DNA from: Nocardia acidivorans NBRC 108247 | GTDB taxonomy: Bacteria; Actinomycetota; Actinomycetes; Mycobacteriales; Mycobacteriaceae | DNA length: 38,123 nt | Reading direction: 5' to 3' | Assembly (NCBI RefSeq): GCF_001625085.1 | Contig: NZ_BDAW01000092.1 | Location: 1-38,123 of the forward strand | Shown here: positions 14,395-23,400 of the stretch, one piece after another | Position numbering within the stretch: position 1 is the first letter of the stretch | Layout of the letters: every line of letters starts with the position of its first letter | Made by a program: the position numbers and the translations under genes | Notes under the pieces: model-generated | Databases searched by the model: none | What the model was told of the DNA's origin: nothing | What the model saw: the letters and a program-made list of their open reading frames with translations, nothing else

Positions 14395-15603
14395 TCAGGC
14401 CGTCTGGGGAGTGCGCGCGCGGGTGGTGAGGGTGGCGACGAGTGCGGTCGCCAGCGCGAGCAGGATCGCGACGTAGAGGACGAGGCCGGGCCAGTCGAAG
14501 TGTCCGAAGACCAGACCGGCGGCTCCGCCCGCGATCGAACTTCCCAGGTAGTAGGCGCACGTGTACAGCGCCGAAGCGGCGGCGCGGTTGCCGGTGGCGG
14601 CCGCGCCGACCCAGCCGCTGGCCACCGCGTGGACGGCGAAAAAGCCCGCGGTGCAGAGCAATACACCGAAGAGGATGACCGGAAGTACATCGGGCAGGGT
14701 CAGCAGCAGGCCGAGTCCCATGCCGGCCAGCCCGAGGATCAGCACGCGAGCTCGCCCGAGCCTGTTGGTAAGTCGCCCCGCATTCGCGGCCGTGGCCGTT
14801 CCGGCCAGGTAGAGCACGAACACCAAACCCACTGTGGCGGCGGATAATCCGAACGGTTCGCGGGTGAGTCGGTATCCCAGGAAGTTGTACATCGAGACGA
14901 ATCCGCCCATCATCACCAATGCCAGGCCGTACAGCGGCAGCAGTGTGCGATCTCGCAGGTGACCCGCGAACCCGGCTGCGACAGAGCGGATTGCGAGTGG
15001 TCGCGGAGTGAATCGGCGCGAGGGCGGCAGCATCCGTACGAATATCCCCGCACACACCGCCGCGGCGAGCGCGATCGTGGCCAGCGCCCACCGCCAAGGC
15101 CCCACCTCCAGCGTGAACGCCGGTATGAGACGTCCGGTGAGCCCGCCCAAGCTGGTCCCCGCGATATAGACGCCCATCGCGGAGGGCAGCCCCGCCGCCC
15201 CGATCTCCTCCGCCAGATACCCCATCGCCACCGCGGGCACCCCGGCCAGCGCCACACCCTGTATCGCCCGCCCTGCCAAGAGGACGTCCAGCGTGGGACT
15301 GAACGGCAGCAGCAGCCCGATCACACCGGCCGCCACCGCCGACCCGATCATCACCCGGGTACGCCCGATCCGATCGGACAGCACGCTCATCGGCACAATC
15401 GCGACCGCCAGCAATCCGGTCGTCAGCGAAACCGCCAGCGCCGCTCGCGCCGGAGTCGCCCCGAACGCCGCCGACAAACTGGGCAGCAGCGCCTGCGCGC
15501 TGTACATGGATGCGAAGGTGGTCAGCCCGGCGGCGAAGAGCGCCACGGTAATTCGGCGCTCATGCACCGCGCTGTCTTCGGAAGCGAGCGCAACGGCGGT
15601 CAT
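14395..15603 (-). CDS. MFS transporter, YnfM/AraJ-like
   Basis: A 402-residue major facilitator with about 12 predicted membrane helices. The A-type loop between helices 2 and 3 reads VLSDRIGRTRVMIG, and the matching loop in the second half is LTNRLGRARVLILG. Helix 4 contains AGRAIQGVALAGVPAVAMGYLAEE, with the conserved Arg of the family. The pattern fits the YnfM-like drug/metabolite exporters. The start is the ATG at 15603, which lacks a strong ribosome-binding site; the frame extends upstream without MFS-like sequence. A LysR regulator is divergent about 670 bp away and may control it. The intervening DNA is a degenerate tandem repeat. Confidence 0.9.
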   Translation of the reverse strand: MTAVALASEDSAVHERRITVALFAAGLTTFASMYSAQALLPSLSAAFGATPARAALAVSLTTGLLAVAIVPMSVLSDRIGRTRVMIGSAVAAGVIGLLLPFSPTLDVLLAGRAIQGVALAGVPAVAMGYLAEEIGAAGLPSAMGVYIAGTSLGGLTGRLIPAFTLEVGPWRWALATIALAAAVCAGIFVRMLPPSRRFTPRPLAIRSVAAGFAGHLRDRTLLPLYGLALVMMGGFVSMYNFLGYRLTREPFGLSAATVGLVFVLYLAGTATAANAGRLTNRLGRARVLILGLAGMGLGLLLTLPDVLPVILFGVLLCTAGFFAVHAVASGWVGAAATGNRAAASALYTCAYYLGSSIAGGAAGLVFGHFDWPGLVLYVAILLALATALVATLTTRARTPQTA

Positions 15604-15704
15604 CACCCGAGCATGGGCGCGCCACCATTCGAAAGGAAATGCATAATCATCGGAAAGTTGATGCGCCAGCAGTATTAGCCGAGCTATCGACCGGGAGGCC
15701 GACC

Positions 15705-16280
15705 ATGACGAGTGACAATCCGCACTCGTCCACGCCGCTCGCACCCGCGGTCGGCGAACCCCGCACCCACGCCGGACCGATGGCGGAATCTCGCGAGTGG
15801 CAGACCCGGTTCGCCACGTGCGCAATTGGACCGGGTAGCCCGAGCGCTCATTCTCGGGATCGGACCACCGCCGCGTCCGGTAATCGGGTTGTGGCCGCAG
15901 GCGAGCGGGTCGAACCGGGGTCGACTGTGCCGGTTGATCAGACGCACTCGTTCACGCGCCTCGCGCCCACCGTGGGCGAACCCCGCACCCAAGCAGGTCC
16001 TCGCGCCCGGGCGCGCCGGCGAACCCGGTCGGCCACCAACTCGATGGGACGCGGCGGCTCGAGTGCTGAATCTCAGGACCGGGCCACCGCAGAGTCCGGC
16101 GATCGAGGCGGGATCGCACCTGGGGTCCGAGAGGAGGCGCGTGACCATCCGTACTCGATCGTGCTGCGCACGCGGACTGGTCGCAGCGCTGTGTACCTCG
16201 GCCGGGCTGCGGTCGCGGGTGAGTCCGGGTGTTCGCCGGGGCGTGAGCTCCTTGGCCGAGGGGGCGATTGTGGCGAATGA
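15705..16280 (+). CDS. Doubtful repeat-encoded ORF before the LysR gene
   Basis: An open frame of 191 codons starts at ATG 15705 with GGGAGG 6 nt upstream and ends TGA 16278-16280, 11 nt inside the LysR gene in another register. It holds two copies of a roughly 70-residue repeat beginning D-x-x-H-S-x-T-x-L-A-P and sharing VGEPRT, with a partial third. The residues are mostly Arg, Ser, Ala, Gly and Thr, with no fold or motif visible. Third-position GC is clearly lower than in neighbouring genes and several other frames are also open, so it is more likely repeat DNA than a gene. The good ribosome-binding site is the only real argument for translation. Confidence 0.2.
   Translation: MTSDNPHSSTPLAPAVGEPRTHAGPMAESREWQTRFATCAIGPGSPSAHSRDRTTAASGNRVVAAGERVEPGSTVPVDQTHSFTRLAPTVGEPRTQAGPRARARRRTRSATNSMGRGGSSAESQDRATAESGDRGGIAPGVREEARDHPYSIVLRTRTGRSAVYLGRAAVAGESGCSPGRELLGRGGDCGE
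15714..16170 (+). repeat. Degenerate tandem repeat, units of about 222 and 207 bp plus a partial third
   Basis: Unit 1 runs from 15714 to about 15935, unit 2 from 15936 to about 16142, and a partial third begins at 16143. The first 57 bases of units 1 and 2 match at 46 positions by hand count, including GGCGAACCCCGCACCCA in both. Similarity continues through the middle (gctcattctcgggatcgg against gctgaatctcaggaccgg). The unit fills the intergenic region between the divergent MFS and LysR genes. Confidence 0.8.
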
Positions 16281-17172
16281 CGATTTGCATTGGTTTCTCA
16301 CACTGGCCGAGCTCGAGCGGGTGGGGGTGGCCGCGGAGCGGCTGCATCTGACGCAGCCGACGCTGTCCCGCATGCTGGCTCGGTTGGAGGGTCGTTTGGG
16401 TGTGCGGCTGTTCGATCGGCATGGAAAACGGTTGACGCTCAATGAGTTCGGGCGGGTCTACTATGAGCACGCGCGCCGGGCGCAGGGTGAACTCGATTCC
16501 GCGGTCAGGGAACTCGCCGATCTCGCGCATCCCGCCAAGGGGGTGGTGCGGCTGGCGTTCCAGCATTCGCTCGGGGCGCGGGTGGTGCCCGAGCTGATCG
16601 CGGGTTTCCGCAGGGTCTCGGGGCGGATCACCTTCACCCTGCAGCAGGATGCCGCCGATGTGGTCACCCACACCGTGCTGGAGGGCCGTGCCGATCTGGG
16701 CCTGCTGTCGCCCCGGCCGACCGAGTCGGGGGTCGGGTGGCGACCGTTGTTGCGGCAGCGGCTCGCGCTGGCGGTGCCGCCGGATCATCGGCTGGCGGCG
16801 CGACGGCAGGTGCGGCTGAACGAGGTCGCCGAGGCCGAGTTCATCGCCATGCATCCCGGCTTCGGTATGCGCCGGGTGCTCGACGAGCTTTGTGCCGCAG
16901 CGGATTTCCGGCCGCGCATCGGGTTCGAATGCAGCAATCTCGGCACCATCGGGGGGCTGGTCGCGGTGGGGTTGGGGGTGTCGATTCTGCCGCTGGAACA
17001 TCCGCTGGTCGGAGGTCCGCAGCCGGATCCGGCGCTGATTCCGCTCATCGATCCGGAGGCGATGCGCGAGGTCGGGTTGATCTGGCGGACGGGTGCGGCA
17101 CCCTCGGCGGCGGTGCGGCGGTTCCGGGATTTCACCTTCGAATGGGCACATCCCCAGGTCGGTCCCGCATAA
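16270..17172 (+). CDS. LysR-family transcriptional regulator
   Basis: A 300-residue LysR-type regulator. The N-terminal winged helix-turn-helix spans about residues 3-62, with VAAERLHLTQPTLSRMLARL as the recognition region and GRLGVRLFDRHGKRLTLNEFG as the wing. The effector-binding domain follows from about residue 90, ending in an actinobacterial-type tail. The start is GTG 16270 with GAGGGGG about 7 nt upstream; the same frame is open for 186 codons before this but that part is repeat DNA. The divergent MFS gene is the natural candidate target. Signal molecule unknown. Confidence 0.92.
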   Translation: MANDDLHWFLTLAELERVGVAAERLHLTQPTLSRMLARLEGRLGVRLFDRHGKRLTLNEFGRVYYEHARRAQGELDSAVRELADLAHPAKGVVRLAFQHSLGARVVPELIAGFRRVSGRITFTLQQDAADVVTHTVLEGRADLGLLSPRPTESGVGWRPLLRQRLALAVPPDHRLAARRQVRLNEVAEAEFIAMHPGFGMRRVLDELCAAADFRPRIGFECSNLGTIGGLVAVGLGVSILPLEHPLVGGPQPDPALIPLIDPEAMREVGLIWRTGAAPSAAVRRFRDFTFEWAHPQVGPA

Positions 17173-17310
17173 CGCCGAGGCGGCGGCGGTGCGGCGTTCT
17201 CGCGTCACCCCTGCTGGTAGCGGCTTATTCACTGGGCGGTGTCGGTGGGCGGCGGTAAACTTCCATCAAAGATGTGAGGCTCGAGACCGGGAAGCAGGCT
17301 ATAGCCACTT

Positions 17311-18417
17311 TTGAGTACACCAGGCAAAATCGGCAACCAGAGCACCCCTACGGTCGGTATCGGCACCGACGACAATGGGTCCGGACCGGCGGGTCGGACC
17401 GTTCGTTCCAGTATTGAATTGGCACCGGAGTCGGTGTTCGGATTCCTCGGTTCGGCTGACGAGAACCTGCGTGAACTCGAGCGCCTCCTCGATGCCGACA
17501 TTCATGTCCGCGGCAACTCCGTCACCCTGACCGGTAAGCCCGCCGACGTGGCACTCGCTGAGCGCGTCATCGCTCAGCTGGTTGCCTTGACGGCGCGGAA
17601 CCGCCAGGTCAGTCCCGAAGCGGTGCGGCACACCTATTCGATGCTCACCGAGGGCTCGTCGGATTCTCCGGCGGAGGTGCTGAGTTTGGACATCCTGTCC
17701 CGGCGCGGCAAGACCATCCGCCCGAAGACGTTGAACCAGAAGCGTTATGTCGATGCCATCGACAATCACACCATTGTGTTCGGCGTCGGCCCGGCCGGTA
17801 CCGGTAAGACGTATCTGGCCATGGCCAAGGCCGTGCAGGCGTTGCAGGCCAAACAGGTCACCCGCATCATCCTGACGCGTCCGGCGGTCGAGGCGGGTGA
17901 GCGGTTGGGCTTCCTGCCCGGCACGCTCAACGAGAAGATCGACCCCTACCTACGCCCGCTCTACGACGCCCTGCACGACATGATGGATCCCGAGGCCATT
18001 CCCAAGCTCATGGCCGCGGGCGTGATCGAGGTCGCCCCGCTGGCCTATATGCGTGGCCGAAGCCTCAATGACGCGTTCATCATTCTGGACGAGGCGCAGA
18101 ACACCACCGCCGAGCAGATGAAGATGTTCCTCACCCGCTTGGGCTTCGGCTCCAAGATGGTGGTGACCGGCGATGTCAGCCAGGTGGACCTGCCGACCGG
18201 CGCCCGCTCCGGATTGCGGGCGGCGACCGAGATTCTCACCGAGATCGACGATATCGAGATCTCCTATCTGACCAGCAGTGATGTCGTTCGTCACCGCCTG
18301 GTCGGCGAGATTGTCGATGCCTACGACCGGTACGAGAACGACAGCGGCCCGCAGGTGGCGCACTATCCGGGCAACCGCGCGCAGCGACGTGCCGCGAGCC
18401 GGGAGGGGCGCCGCTGA
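17311..18417 (+). CDS. phoH: PhoH family ATPase (PhoH-like, KH-containing)
   Basis: A 368-residue PhoH-like protein. An N-terminal nucleic-acid-binding KH-like region covers about 36-100. The P-loop NTPase domain has Walker A GPAGTGKT at 160-167, Walker B ILDEAQN at 258-264 and the TRPAVEAGERLGFLPG segment, all diagnostic. The family is tied to RNA metabolism and often sits beside ybeY, as here. The apparent start is TTG at 17311 since no ATG or GTG gives a complete KH region; it lacks a clear ribosome-binding site. The palindrome GGCTATAGCC at 17298-17307 lies just before it and could supply a -10 for a nearly leaderless message. ybeY begins 22 nt after the stop. Confidence 0.93.
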   Translation: MSTPGKIGNQSTPTVGIGTDDNGSGPAGRTVRSSIELAPESVFGFLGSADENLRELERLLDADIHVRGNSVTLTGKPADVALAERVIAQLVALTARNRQVSPEAVRHTYSMLTEGSSDSPAEVLSLDILSRRGKTIRPKTLNQKRYVDAIDNHTIVFGVGPAGTGKTYLAMAKAVQALQAKQVTRIILTRPAVEAGERLGFLPGTLNEKIDPYLRPLYDALHDMMDPEAIPKLMAAGVIEVAPLAYMRGRSLNDAFIILDEAQNTTAEQMKMFLTRLGFGSKMVVTGDVSQVDLPTGARSGLRAATEILTEIDDIEISYLTSSDVVRHRLVGEIVDAYDRYENDSGPQVAHYPGNRAQRRAASREGRR

Positions 18418-18439
18418 ACTCGGCCGATAGGCTGAGCGG

Positions 18440-18994
18440 GTGAGTATCGAGATCGCCAACGAATCGGGTATCGAAGTATCCGAAGAGGAACTGGTCAGCG
18501 TCGCGCGCTTCGCGATCGGTCAGATGGATGTGCATCCGGCCGCCGAGCTGTCAATGGTGCTGGTCGATCTCGACACCATGGCCGATCTGCACATGCGCTG
18601 GATGGACCTGCCGGGTCCGACCGATGTCATGTCCTTCCCCATGGATGAACTGGAGCCGGGCGGGCGGCCCGATGCCGCCGAGCCCGGCCCGTCCATGCTC
18701 GGCGATATCGTGCTCTGCCCCGAATTCGCGGCCCAGCAGGCCGAGAAGGCCGGGCACTCCATGGATCACGAGCTCGCGCTGCTGACCGTGCACGGCGTCC
18801 TGCACCTCCTCGGCTACGACCATGCCGAGCCCGAGGAGGAGAAGGAGATGTTCGCGCTCCAGGCTTCGCTGCTGGAGGGCTGGTACGAGAGCCTGCGTGA
18901 GCAGCAGGTGCGCGAAGAGCTCGCCGAGCGGGATCGGCGACTGCTGGGTAAGACGGGTTTCACCGATTCCGGTGATCCGCTGGATCCGGCGTGA
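18440..18994 (+). CDS. ybeY: Endoribonuclease YbeY (rRNA maturation factor)
   Basis: A 184-residue metal-dependent endoribonuclease acting in 16S rRNA 3'-end maturation and ribosome quality control. The zinc-binding motif HGVLHLLGYDH is at 118-128 (His118, His122 and His128). The upstream signature DLPGPTDVMSFPMDE is also present. The C-terminal 40 residues (LEGWYESLREQQVREELAERD...) extend beyond the E. coli protein and look helical, as in other actinobacteria. Starts at GTG 18440 and overlaps the next gene by GTGA. Confidence 0.95.
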   Translation: MSIEIANESGIEVSEEELVSVARFAIGQMDVHPAAELSMVLVDLDTMADLHMRWMDLPGPTDVMSFPMDELEPGGRPDAAEPGPSMLGDIVLCPEFAAQQAEKAGHSMDHELALLTVHGVLHLLGYDHAEPEEEKEMFALQASLLEGWYESLREQQVREELAERDRRLLGKTGFTDSGDPLDPA

Positions 18995-20313
18995 ATTCGT
19001 TCGTCCTGCTACTGCTGGCCATAGTGCTGGTGCCGGCCGGTGGCGTCTTCGCCGCGCTGGATTCGGCCCTGAATACGATTTCCCCTGCGCGCGTTGATGA
19101 TCTGATGCGCGCCGATCGCACCGGCGCGGCGCGACTCGCGCGGATCATCGCCGATCGCCCGCGCTATGTGAATCTCATGGTGCTGCTGCGCGTGTTGTGT
19201 GAGATCAGCTCGACGGTGCTGCTGGCGGCGGTACTGCTGGATTGGCTGCCCGAGGTGGCGGCGCTGGTCATCACCGCGGCGGTCATGGTGCTGGTCGACT
19301 ATCTCGTGATCGGCGTCGGCCCGCGCACCCTGGGCCGCCAGCACGCGTATTCGCTGGCGCTGGGCGCGTCCCTGCCCCTACAGGCCATCGGCACGCTGCT
19401 CGGTCCGATCAGCCGCCTGCTGATTCTGGTCGGTAATGCGATCACCCCCGGTAGGGGATTCCGCAACGGCCCCTTCGCTTCCGAGATCGAACTGCGCGAG
19501 GTCGTGGATCTGGCCGGTGAGCGCGGCGTGGTGGACGATGAGGAACGCCGGATGATCCAGTCGGTCTTCGAACTCGGGGAGACCGCGGCCCGCGCGGTCA
19601 TGGTGCCGCGCACCGAGATGGTCTGGATCGAGGCGGATAAGACCGCCGCGCAGGCGATGTCGCTCGCGGTGCGTTCCGGGCATTCGCGAATTCCGGTGGT
19701 GGGCGAGAACGTCGACGATATCCTCGGTGTCGTCTACCTGAAAGACCTTGTGCCGTACTCGGATCGGGCCAAGAAGGTCAAGGTGCGCGAGGTCATGCGC
19801 CCGGCCGTGTTCATGCCCGACTCCAAACCCCTGGACGCGCTGCTGGACGAAATGCAGCGCCGCAGAAACCATATGGCCGTCCTGGTCGATGAGTACGGCG
19901 GTATCGCCGGGCTGGTCACCATCGAGGATGTGCTGGAGGAGATCGTTGGTGAGATCGCCGACGAGTACGACACCGATGAGACCGCGCCCGTCGAGGAGAT
20001 CGGTCCGGGCAAATACCGTGTCTCCGCGCGACTTCCGGTCGAGGACCTCGGTGACCTGTTCGGTATGGAGATCGACGACGAGGATGTCGACACCGTCGGC
20101 GGCCTGCTCGCGCACGCGCTGGGTCGTGTCCCGCTGCCGGGTTCCAAGGCCGTCATTCACGGCCTGCACCTGCGCGGCGAGGGCGGTTCCGATGCCCGCG
20201 GCCGGGTGCGCGTGCACACCGTAGTGGTGCGGCGACCCATCGAGAAGACCAAAAACGAAGCGGCCGAAGGGAAACCGGACGGCGCACATGAAGAGGGAGA
20301 AGCCGATGACTGA
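18991..20313 (+). CDS. HlyC/CorC family (CNNM-CBS) transporter-associated protein
   Basis: A 440-residue membrane protein. The N-terminal DUF21/CNNM-type domain has about four hydrophobic segments in residues 1-150. Two CBS domains follow (about 200-330; ARAVMVPRTEMVWIE and VREVMRPAVFMPD open them). A C-terminal CorC/HlyC domain spans about 345-420 (VSARLPVEDLGDLFGMEIDDEDVDTVGGLL). The family is linked to Mg2+/Co2+ efflux and tolerance; the older name hemolysin is misleading. The tail is Lys/Glu-rich. It starts at GTG 18991 in a GTGA overlap with ybeY and its stop overlaps the next gene, placing it within the phoH-era operon. Confidence 0.92.
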   Translation: MNSFVLLLLAIVLVPAGGVFAALDSALNTISPARVDDLMRADRTGAARLARIIADRPRYVNLMVLLRVLCEISSTVLLAAVLLDWLPEVAALVITAAVMVLVDYLVIGVGPRTLGRQHAYSLALGASLPLQAIGTLLGPISRLLILVGNAITPGRGFRNGPFASEIELREVVDLAGERGVVDDEERRMIQSVFELGETAARAVMVPRTEMVWIEADKTAAQAMSLAVRSGHSRIPVVGENVDDILGVVYLKDLVPYSDRAKKVKVREVMRPAVFMPDSKPLDALLDEMQRRRNHMAVLVDEYGGIAGLVTIEDVLEEIVGEIADEYDTDETAPVEEIGPGKYRVSARLPVEDLGDLFGMEIDDEDVDTVGGLLAHALGRVPLPGSKAVIHGLHLRGEGGSDARGRVRVHTVVVRRPIEKTKNEAAEGKPDGAHEEGEADD

Positions 20314-20716
20314 GTTGGACGCCGAGGACAACAAGCTGTTGATCCTCGCGCGCGGCGCGCTGGGCCGCACCGGAGGCGGTGCGGGCGCGGCCATCCGCGA
20401 TACCGACGGACGCACCTACGCCGCGGGTGAGGTGGGGCTGGCCAGTCTGAAGCTGACCGCACTGCAGTCCGCGGTCGCGGCCGCGATCTCCAGTGGCGCA
20501 GAGGGTTTCGAGGCCGCGGTAGTGGTGGCGGGCCGGTTCTCCGATCCCGGTGTGGCCGCGGTGCGTGAGGTGTCGGCGACGGCGCGCATCGTATTCACCG
20601 ATGCCAAGGGCGCGGTGTTCGAAGTGGTGGAGGGGCCGATCGAAGGCGATCCGGCCCAGCGGCCCGGTATTCCCGAGGGCTTTGATCTGGAAACCGAGTC
20701 GGAGGTGTTCGAATGA
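20306..20716 (+). CDS. Conserved actinobacterial protein with a cytidine-deaminase-like fold, catalytic residues lost
   Basis: A 136-residue protein with the order of a cytidine deaminase subunit: N-terminal helix, GAAIRDTDGRTYAAGEVGLASLKLTALQSAVAAAISSG (compare the enzyme's GA-h-L-x-x-x-G-h-x-x-G-x-N and C-A-E helix), then AAVVVAGRFSDPGVAAVREV. The zinc ligands are missing: no (H/C)AE and no PCxxC, and the protein has no Cys at all. It is therefore probably not a deaminase. Its position between corC-like and era is the same as Rv2365c in M. tuberculosis, as I remember. ATG 20306 follows AGAGGGAG and overlaps the previous stop; it overlaps era by ATGA. Confidence 0.85.
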   Translation: MTELDAEDNKLLILARGALGRTGGGAGAAIRDTDGRTYAAGEVGLASLKLTALQSAVAAAISSGAEGFEAAVVVAGRFSDPGVAAVREVSATARIVFTDAKGAVFEVVEGPIEGDPAQRPGIPEGFDLETESEVFE

Positions 20717-21654
20717 GCAAGAAGGACGAATTCCATTCGGGTTTCGTATGTTTCGTGGGCCGGCCCAATACCGGCAAGTCCACGCTGACCAATGCCATGG
20801 TGGGTCAGAAGATCGCGATCACCTCCTCGCGGCCGCAGACCACCCGGCATACCATTCGCGGTATCGTGCACCGCGAGCACGCGCAGCTCATCCTGGTCGA
20901 CACCCCCGGTCTGCATCGCCCGCGCACACTGCTCGGACAGCGGCTCAATGACCTTGTGCGCGATACCTATTCCGAGGTCGATGTGATCGCCCTCTGCATT
21001 CCCGCGGATGAGAAGATCGGCCCGGGCGACCGCTGGATCGTCGAGCAGATCAAGCTCATGGCCCCCAAGACCACCCTGCTGGGCGTGGTCACCAAGATCG
21101 ACAAGGTGAGCCGGGACGCCATCGCGCATCAGCTCATGGCGGTTTCGGCACTGCTCGGTCCCGAGGCCGAGATCGTGCCGGTCTCGGCGGTCAAGGGCGA
21201 ACAGGTCGAGGTGCTCATCGATGTCATCGCCTCGAAAATGCCGGAGGGCCCGGCCTTCTACCCCGACGGCGATCTCACCGACGAGCCCGAGGAAACCCTC
21301 ATGGCCGAGCTCATTCGCGAGGCCGCCCTCGAGGGCCTGGACAATGAGCTCCCGCACTCGCTCGCCGTCGTGATCGAGGATGTCCTCGAGCGCGAGGAGA
21401 ACGACGACACCGCCACCGAGGGCACCCGCACCCACGAGGGCATGCTCGACGTGCACGCCCTGCTCTACGTGGAGCGCCCCAGCCAGAAGGCCATCATCAT
21501 CGGCAAGGGCGGCGCTCGCCTCAAAGAGGTCGGCACCAACGCCCGGCATCAGATCGAAAAAATCCTCGGCACCCGCATCTACCTGCACCTGCACGTGAAG
21601 GTCGCCAAGGATTGGCAGCGCGACCCGAAACAGTTGGGCCGCCTGGGCTTCTGA
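20713..21654 (+). CDS. era: GTPase Era
   Basis: A 313-residue ribosome-assembly GTPase that binds the 3' end of 16S rRNA. Visible motifs are G1 GRPNTGKS at 16-23, the switch SSRPQTTRHTIRG at 38-50, G3 DTPGLHRPR from 63 and G4 TKID at 127-130. A C-terminal KH domain is present (VERPSQKAIIIGKGGARLKEVG). ATG 20713 overlaps the preceding stop by ATGA. It is the last gene of the phoH-ybeY-corC-CDA-like-era run, and its stop is 4 nt from the end of the convergent amidase gene, with no room for a separate terminator. Confidence 0.97.
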   Translation: MSKKDEFHSGFVCFVGRPNTGKSTLTNAMVGQKIAITSSRPQTTRHTIRGIVHREHAQLILVDTPGLHRPRTLLGQRLNDLVRDTYSEVDVIALCIPADEKIGPGDRWIVEQIKLMAPKTTLLGVVTKIDKVSRDAIAHQLMAVSALLGPEAEIVPVSAVKGEQVEVLIDVIASKMPEGPAFYPDGDLTDEPEETLMAELIREAALEGLDNELPHSLAVVIEDVLEREENDDTATEGTRTHEGMLDVHALLYVERPSQKAIIIGKGGARLKEVGTNARHQIEKILGTRIYLHLHVKVAKDWQRDPKQLGRLGF

Positions 21655-21660
21655 GTTCGT

Positions 21661-23082
21661 TCACGCCGCGGCCTGCCCCCACCAGGGGGTAGGCCGTTCC
21701 CTGTGCCACTGGAGTTCGGACTCCAATTGTGCTGCGACGGAGATCAACAGCGGTTCGGCGTTGGCCGGGCCCATGAGTTGTGCGCCGACGGGCAGTCCGG
21801 CGGCGGTGAAACCGGCGGGGACGTTCACCGCGGGCCAGCCGAGCACATTCCACGGCCAGGTGTACGGGCAGGCCGTGGTGATCAGCTGATCGGTGGCCCA
21901 GGAACCGATCGCGTCGATCTCGTGCACGCCCGGCGGGGGAGTGGCGGTGGTGGGGGCCAGCACCAGATCGTAATTCTCGAACAAGCGCCCGATTCGCATG
22001 CGCAGCAACGGTTCCGCCTGCCGTGCGGCGAAGAGCGCGGGGCCCAGGATGCGTCCGGTGAGCGCGTTGCTCCGGGTGCGCGGATCGACCTTCGCATCGG
22101 GGAGGCGGTCCAATGCCTCGCGGATGCCGACCATGGAGCGCGGCAGGAAGGTCGTGCCGATCAGCACGCCGTAGTGCAGATCGGCAATGGTGACCGCATG
22201 GCCGAGGCGGCGCAGCGTGGTGGCGGTGGCGTGTACGCGCGCCTCCACCTCGCGATCGAGCCGAGTCCGGATGCCGGTGAACGGAGTTCGCAGGGAGAGC
22301 GCGATACGCAGTCGTCCGGGATCGCGACCGACCGCATCGGAGGCGCGGATGGGGCGCGGCGTGTGCAGATCTCCCGCATGCGGACCGGACGCCACATCCA
22401 GCAGCAGGGCGGCATCGGCGACCGTGCGCGCGATCGGACCGTTCACGGTGAGCCCGTAGAACGCTTCCGGCAGCGGCCAGGTCGAGATGCGCCCGCGCTG
22501 CGGTTTGATCCCGACGAGGTTGTTCCACGCCGAGGGGATGCGCACGGACCCCGCACCGTCGGAACCCAGTGCGGCGGGGATCAATCCGGCCGCGACCGCC
22601 GCCGCCGATCCACCCGAGGAACCACCGGGCGTGTGCTCGGCACTCCACGGATTCCTGGTGTACCCGAATGCGTCTCCGCTGGTGAACGGAAGTTGGCCCA
22701 GCTCACAGGTATTGGTCTTGCCGACGATCACCGCACCCGCGGCGCGCAGTCGCCGCACCGCTTCGGCATCCTCGGTCTTGGCCGGGAAATCCCCACCGCA
22801 TCCGAAAGCCGTTGGGCTACCGGCGATATCGGTGTCGTCCTTGATGGCGATCGGCACCCCGAGCAGTGGTTCGCGCGCACCGGCGGCGAGTTGGCGGTCG
22901 GCCTCGGCGGCTTCGGCCAGCGCCGCCTCCCGCCGCACGATCCGAAACGCGTTCAGCGTGGACTGGCTGGCGTCGATCGCATCCAGCACGGCGGAGGTCG
23001 CCGCGACCGAGCTGATCTCGCCCCGTCCGAGCGCCGCCGCCAGCTCCGCCAACCCGAGTTCGTGTACCGACGCCGTCGTCAT
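21661..23082 (-). CDS. Amidase-signature family amidase
   Basis: A 473-residue amidase-signature enzyme hydrolysing an unknown amide. The Ser-cisSer-Lys catalytic triad can be placed: Lys81 (IAIKDDTD), the cis-Ser within TPGGSSGGS at 151-159, and the nucleophile Ser178 in GSDGAGSVRIPS. The Gly/Ser-rich signature is intact. Start at ATG 23082 with GGGA 7 nt upstream; the longer open frame before it has no amidase features. The same position between era and recO is held by amiA2 in M. tuberculosis, as I remember, on the opposite strand from its neighbours as here. It is a stand-alone gene in reverse orientation. Confidence 0.92.
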   Translation of the reverse strand: MTTASVHELGLAELAAALGRGEISSVAATSAVLDAIDASQSTLNAFRIVRREAALAEAAEADRQLAAGAREPLLGVPIAIKDDTDIAGSPTAFGCGGDFPAKTEDAEAVRRLRAAGAVIVGKTNTCELGQLPFTSGDAFGYTRNPWSAEHTPGGSSGGSAAAVAAGLIPAALGSDGAGSVRIPSAWNNLVGIKPQRGRISTWPLPEAFYGLTVNGPIARTVADAALLLDVASGPHAGDLHTPRPIRASDAVGRDPGRLRIALSLRTPFTGIRTRLDREVEARVHATATTLRRLGHAVTIADLHYGVLIGTTFLPRSMVGIREALDRLPDAKVDPRTRSNALTGRILGPALFAARQAEPLLRMRIGRLFENYDLVLAPTTATPPPGVHEIDAIGSWATDQLITTACPYTWPWNVLGWPAVNVPAGFTAAGLPVGAQLMGPANAEPLLISVAAQLESELQWHRERPTPWWGQAAA

Positions 23083-23160
23083 CCGTGAGTCCCGTCTCCC
23101 TGTCGCACGTGAAAACCTAGCGCGATTCTGGTCACACGTCCAACGATTCTGAATATTTGG

Positions 23161-23400
23161 GAACACGGGAGTTCTCTGGGATTCGCGCCGGTGGCGGAAC
23201 TCCGATACGGCGACGAGTCCTCGTGCCGTCGATCCCGGCACGGCCCGGTGCCGACGATATCCTGGACGCTGCTGCAATCCCGGTGCTGCACAGACGGGCG
23301 ATCGGATGCCGGGCACCGGGAGTTCCCGGCATTCGCGCCCGTACCAAACTTCCGCGGGCACGCGCGGCGACACGTCATCGCACCGTCGGTCCCGCATGCG
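23161..23400 (+). repeat. Degenerate direct repeat upstream of recO (unit about 150 bp)
   Basis: Two similar blocks lie in the 329-bp gap between the divergent amidase and recO genes. CGGGAGTTC occurs at 23166-23174 and 23317-23325, ATTCGCGCC at 23181-23189 and 23331-23339, and CCGTCG followed by TCCCG at about 23226 and 23383. Order and spacing are conserved, so an old tandem duplication is likely. No convincing gene is seen in the gap; the recO promoter should lie here. Confidence 0.55.
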
